From NCBI GenBank assembly GCA_947488905.1, contig CANLBJ010000001.1, positions 868,001 to 932,000 on the forward strand: a DNA stretch of 64,000 bases, in the 5' to 3' direction. Position numbers and translations under genes: made by a program. The notes under the pieces were generated by a model. The model searched no databases and was not told the origin of the DNA. It was given only the letters and a program-made list of their open reading frames with translations. Within the stretch, counting starts at the first letter, position 1. The number at the start of each line of letters is the position of its first letter. Below are positions 61,111 to 64,000 of this stretch, piece after piece. This stretch comes from Ulvibacter algarum (GTDB taxonomy: Bacteria > Bacteroidota > Bacteroidia > Flavobacteriales > Flavobacteriaceae).

Positions 61111-63480
61111 TTATGGGTTAATTTCTTCTCCTTTTTCATTAACTAATTTTCCCCATCTGTTATAGTATTTAATGTCATCTCCTTCTTTAATGTAATAATA
61201 AGTCTTGTTGTTGATTATTACCGGGCCAGATTTTGCGGTATCTGTTTTCATAGCTTTTACAGACGCTACTGTTTCATTTTTAGGGCTGGTGCTTTTTATT
61301 GTAATTCCCTTCTTAGACATATACACCATAGGTGGTTTAGGGTCTTGTAATCGCGTTTGAATATTTAACTCTGGATTCTTTTTAATTAACTCGATTGCCT
61401 TGTCTGATGTAATTGATTCTTTTTCTAAATAGAAAGAAGCTCCTCTTTTTGACATTGCGATCACGTGGTCTAGTGGTTGTTCTGGCCCAGGTGGTGGTGG
61501 AGGAGGTGGTGGTAATTGCGAATCTGATTTTGAAAAAATAGTTGGGTTTTTACTTGAAGATTTTTTAGCCAAATTAGTTTTACGATACTCGCGATTTATC
61601 TTATCAATAAACGCATCTGTAACGTTCTCTTTTTTTGTGCTCACGCCATAAAACTTGTAAGCACTATCTGGCCAGTTTTTAGTGTGGTTATCCATTGCTT
61701 TGGCAAACTTAGAAAGCGATACTACTTTACCATTTAGATAAATAGATTCTCCATTTACATAAAGCACATAACTGTATTCATACTTTTTTGTGACATCGCC
61801 CATACTAATTGGTGGCGGTGGTGGAGGTGGGATGTTTGATTTTTCTCCTTTTAACACCATTTTTGATGTTGGAGGTACTGGAGGTGGAGGTGGTGGTGTC
61901 ACAGATTCTACAACCATTGTCACTTTTTTAGTTGTTGGCGGTGGTGGTGGGATAATGCCCATCCCTCCATTTGCTTTAGAAAAATGAGTCTTTTTGAATT
62001 CTGCATCTACTTTGTCTAGAAATGATTTTGGAGTGCTAGCAAGTAAAACATTTGGTCTTGTTTCTGTGTAGTCTGTTTCTTCCCAGTCTTTAGTGTATTT
62101 GTCTACAGCATTGGCAAAATTTTCTAGCTTTACTGGAACTCCGTTTAATCTTATTTTACTTAATTCTATTTGTAGGAGAAATGGTTTTAAGCCTATTTCA
62201 TTTGCGCCCATAACATATTCATTAGCATAATTGTTATGTGGAACAATTGGGCTTTCTGGCGCCATAGGAACGTTTCCTTTAGAACGAATTATCTCTTCTT
62301 TTGGAGTCACGATGCGATGATACCCGTATACAGTAGCTACTTTTTGTATGTACAGTAAATCTTTATAAGATATGTCACCATCTGCAGATACGTGTATGTT
62401 TATTATTCTATCCCTTTGTTCTTTTGTGATATCTGTGTTTATTGAGCCTAAGGTTTGATAGAGATCTTTTTTTAATGCTTTTGTTCCTTGAACAATAATA
62501 TCATTTTCATTTATAATTTTAATAGAAATACTACGTGCGGTAAGATGTTCTTTTCTTTTGTTGTTTTTATTTTCTACTATTAATTGGTTATTATCAGTAG
62601 GTAGGTTATTTGGTTTTTCAATAACTTCTGTCGAGCTAAACCCATAAACTAATACAGCCAATAGTGGCAATACTAAAAGTCCTTTGAGCAATGCGGCTCT
62701 TTTTGATGTGTGTGTTTTCATAATTGTAAAACGTTTTTTGATTGATGAATAATTAATTGAATGCGCCATTGCAGGCACGCTAGACTTTGATGAGAAGTCT
62801 AGTAATATAGATTGATATGTAGCTAGCGGTGCGCCTGTTTGTAATACAGTTCGATCTGCTAGAAACTCGTGGTTTAGTTTAATACTTTTCTTGAAAAAGT
62901 AGAGTAGTGGATTAAACCAAAAGACAATTTGTAGTAACTCAAAAAACAAGAGGTCCCAACTGTGTTTTTGGTTTACGTGAGCCTGTTCATGAATGATTAC
63001 TTCTTTTGGGATGTCACCTGCCTCAAAGGCTTCTTTGTCAAAAAAGATGTAATTAAAAAAGCTATGCGGAGTCACTGGCAATTGTAGCAAAACATATAAA
63101 ATTGATTGCTCTTTATAGATGGGATTTTTTCTAATTTTCTGTACTAGAGAATATAGGTTTTTAGCAAAACGAAGTGTAAAGAATAAAACTCCCAAGCCGT
63201 AAATTGTCCATAATATGTAGAGTGTATAATTGATAGGGTCTGCTATAGTTTCTTGAGTTTCAAGAACAGGAACCACAAAGTTTTCTGAAACCATTTGACT
63301 AACTGGGGCAACTGCTACATATTGCGTAAATGTGATAAACGGGATGATAATAGAAATGACTAAACTCCCTAAAAGATAGACTCTTTTTGTGGTGTGCAAT
63401 GCCGTGTTTTCTAGTGCTAATTTGTAAAAAAGAAAAAGAACCCCAAGGCAGGCGATAGATTTTAAGATATATACTTCCAT
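61111..63480 (-). CDS. Large M56-family (BlaR1-like) peptidase with duplicated module and polyproline linkers
   Basis: A 789-residue protein. The M56 part has membrane segments near residues 5-20, 34-50 and 84-103, and the zinc site HEQAH (164-168) with LLQIVFWFNPLLYFF. A further membrane segment lies near 265-280. The exported 500 residues contain two copies of one module (compare VKLENFANAVDKYTKDW with VVSLSKFAKAMDNHTKNW), separated and followed by stretches of 5-9 prolines. The C-terminus ends YYIKEGDDIKYYNRWGKLVN. It is paired with the BlaI-type repressor encoded three bases upstream and probably controls it by proteolysis. Confidence 0.85.
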   Translation of the reverse strand: MEVYILKSIACLGVLFLFYKLALENTALHTTKRVYLLGSLVISIIIPFITFTQYVAVAPVSQMVSENFVVPVLETQETIADPINYTLYILWTIYGLGVLFFTLRFAKNLYSLVQKIRKNPIYKEQSILYVLLQLPVTPHSFFNYIFFDKEAFEAGDIPKEVIIHEQAHVNQKHSWDLLFFELLQIVFWFNPLLYFFKKSIKLNHEFLADRTVLQTGAPLATYQSILLDFSSKSSVPAMAHSINYSSIKKRFTIMKTHTSKRAALLKGLLVLPLLAVLVYGFSSTEVIEKPNNLPTDNNQLIVENKNNKRKEHLTARSISIKIINENDIIVQGTKALKKDLYQTLGSINTDITKEQRDRIINIHVSADGDISYKDLLYIQKVATVYGYHRIVTPKEEIIRSKGNVPMAPESPIVPHNNYANEYVMGANEIGLKPFLLQIELSKIRLNGVPVKLENFANAVDKYTKDWEETDYTETRPNVLLASTPKSFLDKVDAEFKKTHFSKANGGMGIIPPPPPTTKKVTMVVESVTPPPPPPVPPTSKMVLKGEKSNIPPPPPPPISMGDVTKKYEYSYVLYVNGESIYLNGKVVSLSKFAKAMDNHTKNWPDSAYKFYGVSTKKENVTDAFIDKINREYRKTNLAKKSSSKNPTIFSKSDSQLPPPPPPPPGPEQPLDHVIAMSKRGASFYLEKESITSDKAIELIKKNPELNIQTRLQDPKPPMVYMSKKGITIKSTSPKNETVASVKAMKTDTAKSGPVIINNKTYYYIKEGDDIKYYNRWGKLVNEKGEEINP

Positions 63481-63483
63481 AGC

Positions 63484-63849
63484 TTATTTGTTTTCTATTT
63501 GTACATCAATCATTTTTTTGAGCTTCTCTAATTCTTCTTTGCTGAGGTTTGTAGTTTCGGTAAAAAAGGAAGCAAATTGTGCTGCATCGTTATTAAAGAA
63601 GTTTTTAATAAGCCCATTTACGTGTTTGCTGAAATAGTCTTTTTTCTTTACCAGCGGAAAGTATTCTCTAGAACGCCCCACTTGCACGTAGTCTACAAAT
63701 TTTTTATCCTGCATTCTCTTAAGTAATGTGGCAATAGTAGTGGTGGCAGGCTTAGGCTCATCATAAGCTTCTATAAGATCTTTCATTATAGCACGCTTTT
63801 GTTTCCATAATACCTGCATTAATTGCTCTTCTGAGTTTGATAAAGACAT
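63484..63849 (-). CDS. BlaI/MecI/CopY-family repressor (second copy)
   Basis: A 121-residue winged-helix repressor: LSNSEEQLMQVLWKQKRAIM, recognition region PKPATTTIATLLKRMQDKKFV and wing YVQVGRSREYFPLV. It is clearly related to the repressor gene at 21.2 kb but diverged. Its promoter carries two palindromes with the family's TACAnnTGTA-type core, one covering the -7 box, so autoregulation is likely. Three bases separate it from the M56 gene. Confidence 0.9.
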   Translation of the reverse strand: MSLSNSEEQLMQVLWKQKRAIMKDLIEAYDEPKPATTTIATLLKRMQDKKFVDYVQVGRSREYFPLVKKKDYFSKHVNGLIKNFFNNDAAQFASFFTETTNLSKEELEKLKKMIDVQIENK

Positions 63850-63865
63850 AATTTGTTTTATTTGT

Positions 63866-63907
63866 TCTACAAACGTAGAGTAAAAACTTTAATTCTACAA
63901 GTGTAGA
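63866..63907 (-). promoter_or_regulatory. Twin BlaI/CopY-type operators overlapping the promoter
   Basis: TCTACAAACGTAGA (63866-63879) and TCTACAAGTGTAGA (63894-63907) are palindromes whose centres are 28 bp apart; the second contains TACAAGTGTA, an exact TACAnnTGTA operator. The first contains, on the minus strand, a perfect -7 box TACGTTTG (63877-63870), 20 bases before the repressor ATG. A bound repressor would block both promoter elements. Confidence 0.82.
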
Positions 63908-64000
63908 GCAATATTTTTGTAGCTTCGGAAATATTAAAATTAAGAAATTTAGTAAATGAAATTAAAAAATTCTAGTTGCGGTTTTTTAATTAGTGACCCT

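Larger units (their letters stand above)
4687..63932. repeat. Dispersed 10-mer ATTTCCGAAG (14 exact copies)
   Basis: Exact copies on the plus strand start at 7821, 12357, 22039, 33649, 40659 and 52850; copies read on the minus strand (CTTCGGAAAT on plus) start at 4687, 21913, 28512, 35087, 39632, 49534, 53636 and 63923. One-base variants start at 24511, 58667 and 60790. Four copies extend to AGCTATTTCCGAAG. Copies lie in genes in all three frames and in three intergenic regions. This entry marks the span over which single copies occur, not a continuous repeat. Confidence 0.85.

Noticed and set aside
61490-61950. GGTGGT-rich stretches as tandem DNA repeats or a minisatellite
   Set aside because: They are the reverse complement of proline codons in the polyproline linkers of the M56 protein and are explained by its coding sequence.
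4687-63932. ATTTCCGAAG as a chromosome-segregation (KOPS-like) or Chi-like oriented sequence
   Set aside because: Within this window copies are nearly balanced between strands (6 plus, 8 minus), whereas such sequences are strongly skewed along a replichore. A full genome could still show bias, so only the oriented interpretation is set aside.

Overview
The window is chromosomal DNA of a low-GC marine-type Flavobacteriaceae bacterium (Bacteroidota). The evidence is: two T9SS C-terminal sorting domains, a short primary sigma factor of the Bacteroidetes type, TAnnTTTG -7 promoter elements, two BlaI/M56 pairs, a YpdA-type bacillithiol reductase, and many flavobacterial DUF families. The genus is not determined; Dokdonia/Leeuwenhoekiella-like organisms fit. 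I found no phage, insertion sequence, CRISPR array, rRNA or intact tRNA.

Layout. 1-2.7 kb: the end of a nitrous-oxide-reductase maturation cluster (nosD-nosF-nosY). 2.8-10.7 kb: housekeeping and stress genes (Bax-inhibitor protein, M90 peptidase, ypdA, a BLUF photoreceptor overlapping rpe, rpoD, and a HAD/HipA-like/DUF3037 operon). 10.9-20.5 kb: sugar MFS transporter, hppD, nitroreductase, a lipoprotein di-heme peroxidase followed by a secreted PhoX-like protein, and an LRR protein. 21-24.6 kb: a first BlaI-M56 operon behind a 37-bp perfect palindrome. 24.6-40.8 kb: envelope and housekeeping genes (glycosyltransferase, flippase-like protein, ruvC, hemW, hybrid kinase, transglutaminase, MutS-like ATPase, M23 peptidase). 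41.1-46.5 kb: a seven-gene signalling operon. 46.7-59.9 kb: an exopolysaccharide-type locus. 59.9-63.9 kb: DUF4407 protein and a second M56/BlaI pair with classical TACAnnTGTA-type operators.

The most interesting system spans 41-59 kb. The signalling operon encodes a receiver protein, an H-NOX heme sensor, a histidine kinase, a FIST-domain protein (the fold of the NosP nitric-oxide sensors), a second histidine kinase, an Hpt protein and a LytTR response regulator. It thus has two candidate gas sensors, each directly followed by its own kinase, feeding a shared relay that ends in a DNA-binding regulator. Four promoters, those of this operon and of three polysaccharide transcription units (48.8, 50.8 and 58.0 kb), carry copies of a TCRTCTA box on a 21-bp grid. 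The boxes sit exactly 84, 63 or 42 bp upstream of a shared TTGCA in the -7 region. My reading is an autoregulated regulon in which the LytTR protein switches on the polysaccharide genes in response to NO or another heme ligand. The boxes and spacings are seen directly; the binder and the signal are inferred.

A second signal is a dispersed 10-mer, ATTTCCGAAG, found 14 times on both strands, in genes (all three reading frames) and between genes. A rough hand estimate from base composition is well below one occurrence. It behaves like a genome-wide DNA-level signal such as an uptake sequence or protein-binding mark.
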